Origin: Trichoplusia ni
Lineage: Eukaryota; Arthropoda; Insecta; Lepidoptera; Noctuidae
Assembly: GCF_003590095.1 (NCBI RefSeq)
Contig: NC_039500.1
Location: forward strand, 4,960,001-5,024,000
Reading direction: 5' to 3'
Length of the DNA stretch: 64,000 nucleotides
Made by a program: the position numbers and the translations under genes. Below, in pieces: positions 1 through 12,900 of the stretch (the stretch's first letter is position 1; every line of letters begins with the position of its first letter). The notes under the pieces are model-generated. The model ran no database searches. It was given only the letters and a program-made list of their open reading frames with translations, and was not told the origin of the DNA.

Positions 1-1138
1 AATTAAATACTTATTTTGAAGTGAAGGTCTGATTTAATTGTTGTGTTCTTACGTGTTTATTGTAAAAGATGGTTTATTTGTAGATTTGTTTGTTGACCTT
101 TCAGGTAGCAGTTGAATTGTGGCTAATTTTGGATCTTAAATTATTTAGAATCTTGTCAAACTTTGGAATAAGTCAAGCTTTATTCTTTTTTTATTTGACA
201 TATCATTTTTATACATCAATGGGCTTTGACCGCTTACACAAAAAATGTTTAACATTTCATCTGCCACATATCCACTCCAGAAATATGTTTCCAAGACTTC
301 TCTAAGCGTAAATTCAGATTAAAAGACTTCTTATTAATGTGCAAAATAAATATAAAAAAAAATTTGCATTCAACTACCTCAGGAGCGGTTTTTACATGAC
401 CACTGTAAATTACTGCTGAACTTTCTCTGACCGTCGCTAACTCTCCATTTTTACAGTTGCTACTGACTAATTATTTATTGTCCTCTTTTCTCTAAAATAA
501 AGTGCTCCACGAACTCGGCTACAGAAAGTTCTAACTTAAGCTTCTTAACTGGTTCTTTATGCCAGTCAGGACTTACGAAAGAGTACTGGATGCTAAAAAA
601 ATGTTAAATTGCAATCACCCTGTAGTTACACGAAAAGCCTATTAAATAACATCAAAGTACTTGCAATTTGTCTAAACTAAACACATTCATGTTTAGACAA
701 ACAAAACTATTTACCATGTAGTTGCTTACGCAATGCGACTCAGTTAAAATGGCGTCGCTTTCACATTTGATAGATGTTCCCGCAATTATTTGACAGAGCG
801 CGTCCCTCGCTTAATAACGTAATCATTTTGACAAGCGGAACACATTCGCATGATATTAATTCACATACCACATCAGTTTGTAGGAATCCTCCGTAATTAG
901 CAGACGTCTGTCGTGCGACTGTATGGAATCCACTAAGCACACTCATATTTATTACTGAAACGTGACGTTTGAACTAAAATCAGACGTTTACATAACACGC
1001 TGTATATACAGTACTACATCACTCCGCATCTACATCACCTATGTTAATTATACTCGGAATTCGAAACACACTATAACAAGTACTAATGATAATTAAATAC
1101 ATCGTAATGTACGTTTCGTAGAACATAAACTTACAAGC

Positions 1139-1205
1139 GCTACGGCCTCGTAGCGGGGGCAGTGTAGCACGAAGCACGTAGCATTGTTCGTAGCTAACAA
1201 AGACG
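1139..1205. repeat. CGTAGC-rich repeat, copy 1
   Basis: Repeated GCTACG/CGTAGC words (GCGCTACGGCCTCGTAGC, CACGTAGCATTGTTCGTAGC) in a short patch. Similar patches occur near 39.6 kb and 63.9 kb, suggesting one degraded interspersed family. Confidence 0.45.
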
Positions 1206-2870
1206 AGTAACGAACATTACAAGTTTGGAGCATAAAAATAAACGACGCGATTATTTAAGACACGTGTACAATTGTTTTTATATTTAATTTAAAAATATCT
1301 ACTTCAACGAGCTCAGTCACGTGGGCACGATCCTATTATTCCGAGACAACCCACAATAAAGCCATTGTTCAACGTAAGTATTCCAAAAAGAAGAAATCGA
1401 TGTGTCTCGACAAAGTTAAAGCCGGCTGTCGGCGAAACGGTTCGCCTCTACCATCGTCACCGAAACTTATACCGTTGCGTCTTCAATAAAACCTTAAAAG
1501 TTCCCGAGGCGTTGTTCTAAAAGCCGCCCCTTATTACACATCAAAACTCCACAGAAAATATCTCTGGAGAACACAAAAAGTTCAATCGACAAGACTGATA
1601 AGACTTCTTTGATGTTCTGATGTGAAAGATGTGATTCTTTATGTTTCGACGAATAATTGTTATGTTTTGTTTGGGATTTTGTTTTGCAAATATAGAGACA
1701 AGAGATGAGAGATATTTGTAACACGTCAGGACTTTGTAACATGTTGGGGTCACATTTGTAACTTTACAACATGCCATGTAGGTATTTGTTTACCAGAAGA
1801 TCCAAGCCCGTTCTATTTACCTTTTTATAAAACCCAATAAGACTCATTAAACTCAACATGATAATGGATAATGCAGTTTTCTAATACTCTTTGATAACAT
1901 CAAGTCACGTTAGCAGTGAGTGGTTGACACAAAGACAGTATCCAAACTTGTTATGCTAAGTACACAATTTTGTCTGAAATTGATTTCTTCAGGGACCACT
2001 GTTACGCCCTTGTTTTAATATAAGTTGTAAATTGTACTTTAGGATCAAACTTGTTAGACTTAGTTAATAGAGCGGTGAGGACTGCGCTAAAGGCTGCCAT
2101 ATTGCGATATAAATAAACTTTTAGATTACATTTCGAAATAAATTAAGATGTCTCTGACGAAACCACATTTGTTTCTAAGCTTATTAATATGTTTATTTAA
2201 GGTTGTGATGTATTCTTGTATTACGTCATTACAAATGTGCCTATTTTTAAATAGGGCCACAATAACATGATATACATTTAATGTATACTTAAAAAAGAGG
2301 CACGTATTGCACAAAGAAAAGCATAACTCACCGATCACTTGCTAAATGAATAAATGCTACGAGAGTTGATCGTAATATAAACTACTAAAGCGAGATCCAG
2401 CTATGCTGGAGGGAGATAGCACTGTTTATAATACATAGTGGTGGTTTAATTTTTTTAATAGAGTGGCGTCCCTATCATGAAAGAGACTGCCATTGGAATA
2501 AAAATACAAGGACACACCAAATTGTGCGCACTGGGCCGACAGTTACATATTTTCTATCGACCAATACTATACTAAATCATTTAAATCTCCAAAAATAAAT
2601 TCCCAAAAAAATTAAATTCAAATGACATCCAAATTAAAGAGACATCAAACTCCACGTACCACCCACAACTTATGATATTAATTAAAACTGCAACTCGCAA
2701 TAACTTTGCAACCCCATTCGTAAATCAGCGCCGGACTGATGCATCCGAACTCCACACTTACTCCTCCTTAGATGACGACGAAGTTTAACTTCAAAAGGTC
2801 ACTCCCAACTCGCCGCATGCTCCTAATGTGATTAAAACCTCTCTCCAACTCGTGTGACGTCATATCCTCT

Positions 2871-2892
2871 AGTAATTAATTAATTAATTAAA
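2871..2892. repeat. ATTA microsatellite
   Basis: About five tandem copies of TAAT (GTAATTAATTAATTAATTAA). A simple repeat. Confidence 0.8.
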
Positions 2893-3646
2893 TATTTTAT
2901 CTTGCTCTCCTTGCCTCACAAAGATGAATGTTGCAGCTGTTATGTGATTTCTCTTTTGTTTTTGTGTGCGATCCTTTTATGTTGCTTTTAGATGTAATTA
3001 AAATGAACTTTTATGTAAATTAATTATGTTTTATATTAGTGTTTGCCATAGAATTGTCTTTCACTTTTTCAAATTAGCTGTAAGGTAAATCTTTGACATA
3101 ATAATTTAATTAGTTTAATAACTTATAGGCTGCAAATAGACTTTTACAGACAAGTACCCCTTTTACTTATGCCATAAGACAATGGTATAACATAATTACA
3201 TTAACTAATTATCCCAGTTTATTTTGCTTATGTCTTTAGCAAATATTTTTAAACATAATTATGTTAATGAACTTTTGATGCTGACTGTGCCACTGGACTC
3301 ACGACCCTTTGCGTGGGTGACCTTTTTCCTACTTCGTCAATTAAACGACTCTTGTTGCTTTATGATTCGAAGAGTTTAATGTAAACCTTTATTTAGTTCT
3401 CACATTTTTGTTTTTTTTTTGACAGCTGTATCAAGTAATGTGCCGTAGGGACGTTATTCAAATTAAGATCGTCAAATATGACAAAGTTCTTTCACTATAA
3501 CTGAAATACATACTGAATTGGCTGCTTTAGCTTAGACGATGAAATTAAATGATATACACATGAAATTAATGTGATCAAGTTAATAAGTTTATTCATAAGC
3601 AAAAAGCACAGTAATATGTACCTACAAGAGTGCAGATCATTTCTCA

Positions 3647-3850
3647 CTAGCTGTTGTTTGCGGCTTCACCTGAAAAAAGTCGCAAAAAATATTACCATCC
3701 TTTAACATAGTCGAATAAAAGAAGCCGATGTTTTAATCCAAGGTGTCAGCTACTTCCATACCAAGTTTCATGGAAATCGGTCCAGTAGTTTACGCGTCGA
3801 GGATAACAGATCAAACACACACACGTACTTACGCATTTATAAAAGTATTG
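3647..3850 (-). mobile_element. Degraded Helitron-like element of a second subfamily
   Basis: Begins CTAGCTGTTGTTTGCGGCTT, contains GTTTCATGGAAATCGGTCCAG, and ends ACTTACGCATTTATAAAAGT. This matches the layout of a widespread lepidopteran element in reverse, recalled from family knowledge. The distal end is degraded, so the exact limit is uncertain. Confidence 0.55.
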
Positions 3851-5422
3851 TGAAGAAATCTGTACCAGACGTAAGATCGATATCAATGTAGGTAGGTAAT
3901 AGACAACATACGGTACAGATAAACCAATTACAATTATTTTACCATACAGCGATTAACACGAATTAGGGTAACGAGTATAAGAGAGAACCTTTTCGAATAT
4001 GTATTTAATTACGCCTTTGAACATATTTTCTTCGTTACGCTGTATCTTGAAGTCATTGACCTATTCACTAGCTTCACTCATATATTTATTTATTTAAACT
4101 TTCATGTACAATAAAATTGTGTTACATGAGTCGGACCGCAAGGCATTATCTACCAGTCAACCTTTAGTTCAAATGGCAGCTGCTGGAATAGGTACAATAC
4201 AAAACAATGAAATTAAACAATATTTGATTCTTTAATTTTTTGGCATATATTAATAATTTCCAGCGACGATGTTTAGAGTTAAAGCCTTACAGACCTCCAT
4301 ACTAGCACTATTATATTACAAACAAGTTCGGTTACAATACCGTACTACCTAAAATTGAAGACACTGCCATTTTGCGCAACCTCTATCATTTATAGAAACA
4401 GTAACAGTCTCCTCAGTATCCAAACGAAATATGTTACGACTCGGTTGATCCGTATAAACAAATCCTTTTCAGATAGTTGCAAAACAAAATGATAAAAAAA
4501 AGGTTTGAGTCCCTAATAAATTTCTAAGCATTTTAGAAATATCCATCATTTGGGACTGATCTGGGCGTATCGGCCCGAGGCGCGGCGCGGGCCCGGGTCG
4601 CCAATATGAATAATTTTCCAATCTCGACATTTATTCACTGTTTTGCCTGCCATATTTGGCTCAGAGACAATTTTACGAGGAATCGTAAACGCCTTTTTAT
4701 GCAACAGTACAATACAGTGCGTAATAAATAACTGGGATATTTTTGGTACTCGTGTGTCATTGGTTTACCTCGATTTTTTTTAATTTTGGCTGCAGTTTTC
4801 TGTGTTAAATTCTTATTTTTCATTTTAAATCAGTTCATATTCGCAGGCAAACTTATTTTTTGGCTTTAGTTTCAGAACGAAATAATCTTGTATCGACTGA
4901 CCGTCATTGACGGCGATATAAAGGGACTCGCATGCTATTCCTCGCACCGTCTAAAACGGCTTTAACTTTCGTTATAATTAGTAGGTAATCAACATAAGAA
5001 CGGCAAACTTCAGCTAATTAAGTGTCTACATTAACTACACAGTGAAAAAGAAACAATAAAATTGCAGATACTTTTGTATCTAGTTTTTCAGCTGAAGCTA
5101 AGTGACTAGCGACTCTTTGTGTTTAAAGTAGCCATTACTCGTAACGTTATTGAAAAAGGCTCTACTTTCCGGAAAATGTGTTCGCGAATAGAGCCAAAGT
5201 AGTTTCATATCGATCCTTATAAGCGCCCTTTGTTTTCAAATCTCGTTTCGAGAAGCTGTAAACATTGCTTTATTGGAATATAAAGATGGGTTTAACTTGC
5301 TAGTGTGTTTGTGATTTCTAAACAATATTATTTTATAGAAAATTTCGAATTATTCAACTCTGTCTCATTGTGTGATCTTACAGTTAACACAGTGGTACAT
5401 AAGTAACCTTAATTATTATTAA

Positions 5423-5458
5423 AATTACAAAATAGATTGTCATATCTATTTTGTAATT
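5423..5458. repeat. Perfect 15-bp hairpin
   Basis: AATTACAAAATAGAT and ATCTATTTTGTAATT are exact inverted copies with a 6-base loop (TGTCAT). AT-rich; may be a remnant of a small inverted-repeat element. Confidence 0.7.
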
Positions 5459-6838
5459 AGAACTGACAGTTATTAACCTATATATTTTATTTAACTTCTA
5501 TTATATTATACTTCTCAGAGCAACAGAAAACTATATATCGTGCATTAAAAATATGCCTTACATAAAACCAAACAGAAAAACTAAATTATTACAAGAATTT
5601 ATACAGCACCAAAATTTAGGGGTATATCGTGTGGATGTACACACAGGTGCCATCTAATTAAACAAGTCTTCTTGATGTAAAATAAAGTTTATTACACCGC
5701 CAATATAGGTACAGACTTAACAAGCTCGGTAAGCAACGAGATCAGAACGGAAGACAGAAGGAGTAAGAAGCAACAGTTATCAGGCTGGTTACTTTGGAGG
5801 TGAGGTAGTTTCAAGTGCTAGGTAACTTGCGATATTAAGCGATGGGGCATAAAGCATCACACATCTCGCGTCAAGGCTGGCTATTAGCTCACTCTTTAAC
5901 TTAATTCTGAGAGACTGATTTAATAACACACACGATATACTTCACAAATTGTAATAGACGTACCTCCAGCATAAATGATCCTATAATAATCTACCACCAC
6001 AAAACTATTAAAGTACATAAACTTCAATCGATTTCCACAGTATTTGGGCCTCGACATCGCCTTTGTATTAACATAATTGCTATTTGTCCCACCAATTCCC
6101 AAAACAAACATTTTAACGGCTGTCAACCGAATAAGTTTAAATGACATTGTAATTAATGTACAGTCTTGTTCATTAATATATGAAGTTTCAGTTTCGAAAA
6201 TTTGTAAACATAAAAATACTATAATAGCTCTAAGTTTTATTAAATTGTGATCAAAATTAGACTCAAAAAAATGGAACAGCTTTTGCATAGAGAAGTGTTT
6301 TAGTTTTTGGCACCTAATTAAAACCCTTCACATATGCAATATGCATATAAATTTGGTGTATAGTACTTTAGTTTTATGCAACAGTTCACTTACGCAAATT
6401 GACGAAACTAAAACTACACTTAAGCAAACCATTGTACCTTTTCAGTATCATTTTGTTTTTTTTTTTTCTAATTATTAAAACTGCCAATATGTCAATGTTC
6501 TTGACTGTACTAGTTGAAACTTAATGTTCATTTACATAATGTAGGCATTACCGAACGAGCTATAAACCCTAATAGAAGTTCCAAGGGACCATCTTTGTTC
6601 TTCCCATTACAGTAAACATGTTAGGTTAATAAAAATTTGCATTTTCCACGAGAATATATGCAATTTGTTAGCTGATATGTCTTAGCGACAGCAGTAACTA
6701 CTAGAGTGCATATGAAAATATGGTAAAGTTCCACCTAGAGCCGTCGATCTTTTTCAAATTATAGCGTGTTAAAGTTTAAAGAAAGTAAGCAATTCGTTTT
6801 GTGTCTAATGTGCACCAGGGTTATAATTTAGCGGTAAA

Positions 6839-7390
6839 TTGCAAAATAACATTACCGAACAAATATCACAGCAATCAATTATCCGTCCAAGTTCTCCTGA
6901 CTACGACAATACAAACAGCCGGAACGATTGCGCTCGCATAAAAGCCAACATAATTAAATCGGCCGAGAGCAACTTATCCTTGAGTGGAACGAACAACGTC
7001 TTTTTTTCGTCGACATTACCTATTCATCACACGACTCGCTGAAAAGCGACCACTTTGTTATTTATATATCTTTCCGCGCAGGTTCTCACGAAAAAGATCG
7101 GGGATCATTTTTCTTGGGTTCCATTAGTGGGCATCGGCCGGCCGAGACGGATATGCGGCGGGGGCAAACATAAACAAAGTAATGGTCCCTGTCTAGTGAC
7201 AAAGAACATCCCATCAAAGAGCGAAGCGCACGAATCAATACGGGTTTGTACGCGTTTGGACACGGCCTACATTATTGTACCCGATAGCAATCTCTCTCAC
7301 AGTCTCTGTTCTTCACAGAGTCAGGATATGAGAGGCATCTTGTGTGCACGGAGCATTGTCGCCGAGTTATCGCGCATCAGCTGAGCGTAT
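6839..7390. promoter_or_regulatory. Candidate regulatory block or missed upstream exon
   Basis: A 550-base stretch with much lower AT content than its surroundings, including GCATCGGCCGGCCGAGACGG and GCGGCGGGGGCAAAC. Two consecutive open frames (67 and 109 codons) run through it without recognisable domains. It could be a conserved enhancer or a noncoding first exon; the sequence does not decide. Confidence 0.25.
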
Positions 7391-9843
7391 TCGGTTTCCA
7401 TTCAGTGAACACCAATAGTGGCAATTATACTAATTCAAATGTTACGACGAATTTGCTTTGATAGAACGTAATGAATAGGTTTGCTTTGTTACAGTGCTTA
7501 AGTAATGAGGTAGCTTCATTATGTACATATGTATGTACGTATTTATATGCCTAATTATGAATAAAGTGATAATTATAACCTTTAATAGTTTACAGTAAAT
7601 GCTATAAGGTAGTATGCAAAAAGTAATTAATTACTTGTACAAAAAGTAGACCATGACTTCTATTTCAGCATCGTGTATTACAGATTACAGACAGTCATTA
7701 CATTATTATAAACTGAAGATCTAGAGCAAAAAAAACAACGGGATCAACCTAAAGATAACCTACAGTAAACAATTGAAAGAGCCTTCCATTATCAAATAAA
7801 AATATATAGAAACTCTATGGTTCCCAATAAATGCTTTGAAGCGTAAAGAATAGATTATTGTTAGACGTTGATTAATGATGATTGAGAATTTGAATATCGA
7901 ATCGGTTGCTTTGAAAACAGACGGGATGGGCGTCTTGCCCTTAAAGGGACGACAGATAATAAACTCACTTAGAGGTACTTTTAGGTAACTACAGTACCTC
8001 TCTAGCCTTCCTAATCTCATTCGCTTCATTAACTATCCATCTAAACTGAGTTAATGTATTGTACTTATAAAGATCTAGATTTCTTTATCGTGTAATATAC
8101 GAAGGATTTTTTAAGGTAGATTATATTTTTTTATTGATATTTCTTCTAACTGCTAGATTCATTATTGTTAATAATTATAATATTTTGTTGGTTCATGAAT
8201 TTTGTGGCAATCTTCAAATTATACCCATTACATTTGTCTAAGACAGTTAGTATATCAATCGGAAACATAGCAAAATACATGTTATTTGTTAAAGTAAATG
8301 GAACAAGGTGTTTATACAGCTACACATTATAAAACAATCATTCCTACTTGAGCCCAGGCCTAAGCCGAGCTAAATGCACAAATAACAAATTAAACAAAAG
8401 AACTCGAACAAAATTAGATTGTTCGCGAAAAACTCGAACGTTGAGTTCCACAAAATTGATCCCTTGCCCAAACAATCTTTACTTTCACCTAATTCAACAG
8501 TTTTACCCGGACGTGAAAAACGAGAAATAACTCTGAATTTCTCTTGACGTACATTTTGTAAGTTGTGTTTGCTTTCGGCCTCTAAATTATTATCGAACTC
8601 TCGAATTTGTAGCGAAGCGAAATTACAAATTGGAGCGCTACACCGCCATGATGGACAGCGGTCAGCGTTCTTTTTTCAAGATGTTCTGTTGGTTTAACAG
8701 ACAAAGACACGTTTGAACAAATCTTTTTAATTTTAGAGTTCACAATCTGTTTTGACCGAGTGTTTTTTAAGACTAAGAGTAATTCGTTTTCGAATTTTGA
8801 AAAACAATTAAGTGAAAGGTTCCTTTCGTGGTGATTTTGAGTTTATTTATCTCTAAGTTAATACCTCTATTTCTTGCTTAAAATTGACCATTTAAAGTTT
8901 CGCTTCGTTTTTAAACGTTTAATAAATTAAACGACTCAATCAAATACGTGACATTGTAACTTGGATAGATTCCTTCTTCCTTCACGTGATTTTTTCACGT
9001 TTCAACCAATTTTAAGATTGAATTAAAAACTAGGCATTGATCTATTTTATTATATATTTATTGCAGGAATTTAAAGAACGTATAAATTTTACTGCAGCTG
9101 TAGATTATCAATATTTATAAATAAGCTGATATACATTTCAAGGAAGCCAGATCTAAACGAAACGTAATACGAATATTAATCCTATTAAAATGTAAACGAA
9201 TATTGCAAACTATTTGTTTTCAATATACACGGCGAATTTCAAACACAACCACAGTTGAATGCTTTCAAATATTTTGTTTTAACATGCATTCAACTATTTT
9301 GTTTAATAATCCGTATCTATGGCAACGCAATATCCGTGACCCGAGCGCTCGCAAACTGATCGAATCATTTATAGAATACGAAATTAAATCAAATTTATTT
9401 TGTATTTCGAACGGAGTGGCGTTTTGAAATACAATCGTCTTTTGTTATGTTGGCAGGAGTTATTTAATAATATTACTTTAATGCTGTCAGATTTGAACAT
9501 GGAATTCTCTTTATGAGTAAAAATTCTACCATTATATATGATATAAATAGGTTGATTGACAATTTTATGATTTTGTATTGATGTAACCTAAATGATTTAC
9601 ATTTTTTCTCGTCCGTTAGCTACTAGTAGCTGAATTAAAGAACGGGCGAGACTAAAAGGTCGAGGTGATGAGTGTATAAACAAATAAGGTTGTATGACTT
9701 TACAAGAATGCAGATTTTAATAAATTTTATAGCTTCATTTTATTTCTTTCGTTTCGAAATCACTCTCTGATGCGCGACGAATAATCTCACTCAATCAAAC
9801 AACTAAGCTATATTTATAATAAATATACCTTGTATTGTTCCAG

Positions 9844-9986
9844 ATTGCACATCATCGTCGTCGAGCCTGCTGGGCGGGGTGACGACGGTGTCGGTGGCGG
9901 TGACCGGGCTGGACTCGCGCCCGCACTCCAAGAAGGTGCGCCCGAAGCCCGCCTCGCCCAACCGGCAGGGACCACAGCAATGCCAA
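9844..9986 (+). CDS. TRERF1-like: Exon 1 of those seen: Ser/basic linker and first cysteine of zinc finger 1
   Basis: An acceptor (TTGTTCCAG, ending 9843) and a donor (GTAAGT at 9987) bound 143 nt. The first two bases finish a codon begun in an unseen upstream exon. The frame then gives residues 1-47: a Ser-rich and Val/Thr-rich stretch, a basic segment with SKKVRPKP, and an end in QQCQ at a codon boundary. C46 becomes the first zinc ligand only when joined to VC at the start of the next exon. Local GC is far above that of the surrounding intron, as expected for a coding exon here. Confidence 0.85.
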
Positions 9987-12900
9987 GTAAGTTTCCTGGT
10001 CTCCCGATATACTTTGCCAATTCCGAAGGGAGGCATCCGTTCAATTCGTTGTCCGCTGCGGTGCTTTTTACATTTTAGGTTAGGTACATTCTTCGGTCAG
10101 CCAGCATTAGTTGTAAGGAAAACGTGTAATAAAATAATATTGACATCAATAAGTTTTAGTGTTACAAAATGGGATTGTATTCTTTAAATAGCTTGCACAC
10201 GTACAAAAAGATATACCTATTAAATTAACTTATTGAAAAATATTAAATAAAGCAAAATGCAGTTATTATATAATCAAAATTACTTTCATTTATTCCTGAA
10301 TGAGTTATAAATATTTTTTGACGTAGACAATGATTTTTAGACAACAAAACATTAAGACCAAATAAAGACATTTAAAAATCGAAACTTTTTATCGAACGTT
10401 TATCTACAAAGGATTACCGGCAATAACCTCTTTTCTTTTACAACGGCCGTACTAGGTTGACGTGACGTCATACTCGTTCCGGTTCGTTTCCGGCTCATAA
10501 AGGCCGATGGACCGTGACGATTGCCTCTATTTGTCTTCCTCCGGCAACAAAGGCCTCATTTGTCACATAGACACCGCTCACATTGTCTTCAGTACATTCT
10601 CCCAGTATCATGTTTATTTGTGTTCTGCCCGACTGGTCGTGAGTGATTCGTGTTTGATTTGTATTGCTATTACTAAATAGAACAGAGCTGGATATTAGTT
10701 TCAAATATATCCGGTTTTACAGCGTCTGAATCCGGTTTAGAAGTGTTTTTTTTTACCGTGGTATTTTGCCTTATCGACAAATCCAATAGTTGTTTTGTAG
10801 AATCGAGGTTTATAATAAATACCTATCACACAAACAAGAACTACGCAAAAAAATACAGTCGTATGAGTAAATAGAAAAAAAAATAAAACAAAAAATAAAA
10901 ATAAGATAACTCAAATATTCCATTTCCTCATTAGAATTAAAAACACAATACCATTAAACATTGAACTATGCTATTTTATTAAATAAGTATTATATTATTA
11001 AAAAGACCAGCTAAAATTACTCAGTAATAAATTGCAAAACTAAATTCAACCGTTTATTAAGAATTTCAGACAATCCAAACAAGAGTATTAACGTAAATAT
11101 TTAATTTTATTATAATACGACAAGTATTTGATAAGTCAAATATTTTAGCAGTTTGGTTCTTACATTTAATATTATTAGAATACGTTAAAATATCAATTTT
11201 ATTTATTTTAGGAGCTGTTGCGACTTGGAATATTTATTTTTATTTGAGCTGCTTGAATATTTTAATCATTAAAAATTTATGCATATTAACTAATATCCAC
11301 TACTTTTCTTGAACAAATTGATGAGTGCATCTATTTGAATTCACAATTCACAATATTCGGTAAAATTGAAAAAAAACGTGACCCCCTTTAAATTCACTAT
11401 TTTAAATCATCAATTCAATTATACACATTTTAAAAATATCTTACGAAGCAATTCTGCTCGCCCTACAAGATAAAAGGCAAGATAATACGGAAACATATTT
11501 TCAAGCAGTTCATAAATAATGCTCTGTGCTAATTATTCCGAACCAAATACATTTTTAATTACACAAATATTATAGAAAATGTCTTGTCTATCAATTTAAA
11601 ATGTATAAAAGAATAGCCGCCCGAACAGGGACTTGAACCCTGGACCCTTGGATTAAAAGTCCAATGCTCTACCGACTGAGCTATCCGGGCTATATTAAAG
11701 ACTGTTGAAAAAACTGTTCAGATTCTGTGCCAACACATTTAAATATACCAGTGGTGTTATCATAATGCTATTATTAGCTGGTAACTCATAAGATATCTAA
11801 ATGTGTGACAAAATTATTTTTTTATCTACTTTTGTAAATATATTATATATATATAATTTTTTTCAATTTCTTCCGGTTAAATCATTAAAACACTTGTTCT
11901 TGTTGTACCTACATATCGTAAATAGGTTAACAGAACACAGTTGTGTTAATAAAATTAGTCAATTAATTATGATTTTCAAGGTTACGTACACAATACACAA
12001 TATACGGCAGTTCTGTTGAAGGTCTTGGCGACCGATAAGAATTCTAATGACCTCGATTCTAACTCAATCGTATTAGACTAGTTACTAGATTTATATTTGT
12101 GGTTAAGATATTACAATAAACGAGATTAAAAACATACTTGCAACAAAGTTTACAAAAAACAATATAGCATTAGTTACCACTTAACTATGTTACTACAGTG
12201 ATTTATTAAACTCCAATCCATATCTGATGACTTGACCTTTGGTTGACGGGTCCTCATTGGTACACTGTTTCTATGCTTTACTCCCAAATGGTAAAAGTCA
12301 CGCCAAACGCAATGGATGCAACGCGTTCCCGTGTTCGATCCTCGTGTAGGACAAGTATTTGTTAGATCCACGAATACATATGACAAGTTAAGATGTCTTG
12401 TGTAATTTCACTCGAATGTTTGTGAAACCTCCCCGTGACACAAGAAAAAAAATCCTTAGCTGAAGAGTCATTTTTTTACTCAAATCGAAAACACGAGACC
12501 TAAAACTCCATAAAGCTTTCATTAAATTCCAACTTTAAACCATTAACACATACATTTATGCATAAAACAAAAGACTATACATACATACACGGTTCGTGTG
12601 AACTTATTACAGAGTACCTACACTAAAAGGGCTGAGTGCTTCATATCCGGGCCTACACGCTACCGTGGGTAGCCGTGATAAATCACTGCTCGCATCTCAC
12701 GCGAGAACTAACGGGTAAAACATAGCATGCGTACCGATTACTTAAAGAAATATTATTGAAGATGTGAAAGAGACGGCGTCTATGCCATGTAGAGCGCTTT
12801 CTCTGTCCCACAGCAGCTCAAAATGATACTACAGGATGTAGCGCTTGACCCTGTGTTGTAACTTATTTGGGAAACCAAGGGTATTGCTTTCAAAGGCTTT

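Larger units (their letters stand above)
1..9843. other. Upstream flank or intron, no gene recognised
   Basis: AT-rich sequence with only short open frames that lack coding character. Because exon 1 as seen begins mid-codon, at least one earlier exon exists, and most or all of this stretch may be intron. It holds a degraded Helitron-like element (3647-3850), a CGTAGC-rich patch (1139-1205), an ATTA microsatellite (2871-2892), a 15-bp hairpin (5423-5458) and a less AT-rich block (6839-7390). I could not identify a promoter or first exon. Confidence 0.6.

Noticed and set aside
5920..6288. 122-codon open frame on the - strand
   Set aside because: No domain, no signal peptide, AT-rich codon use like the surrounding noncoding DNA, and no splice context.
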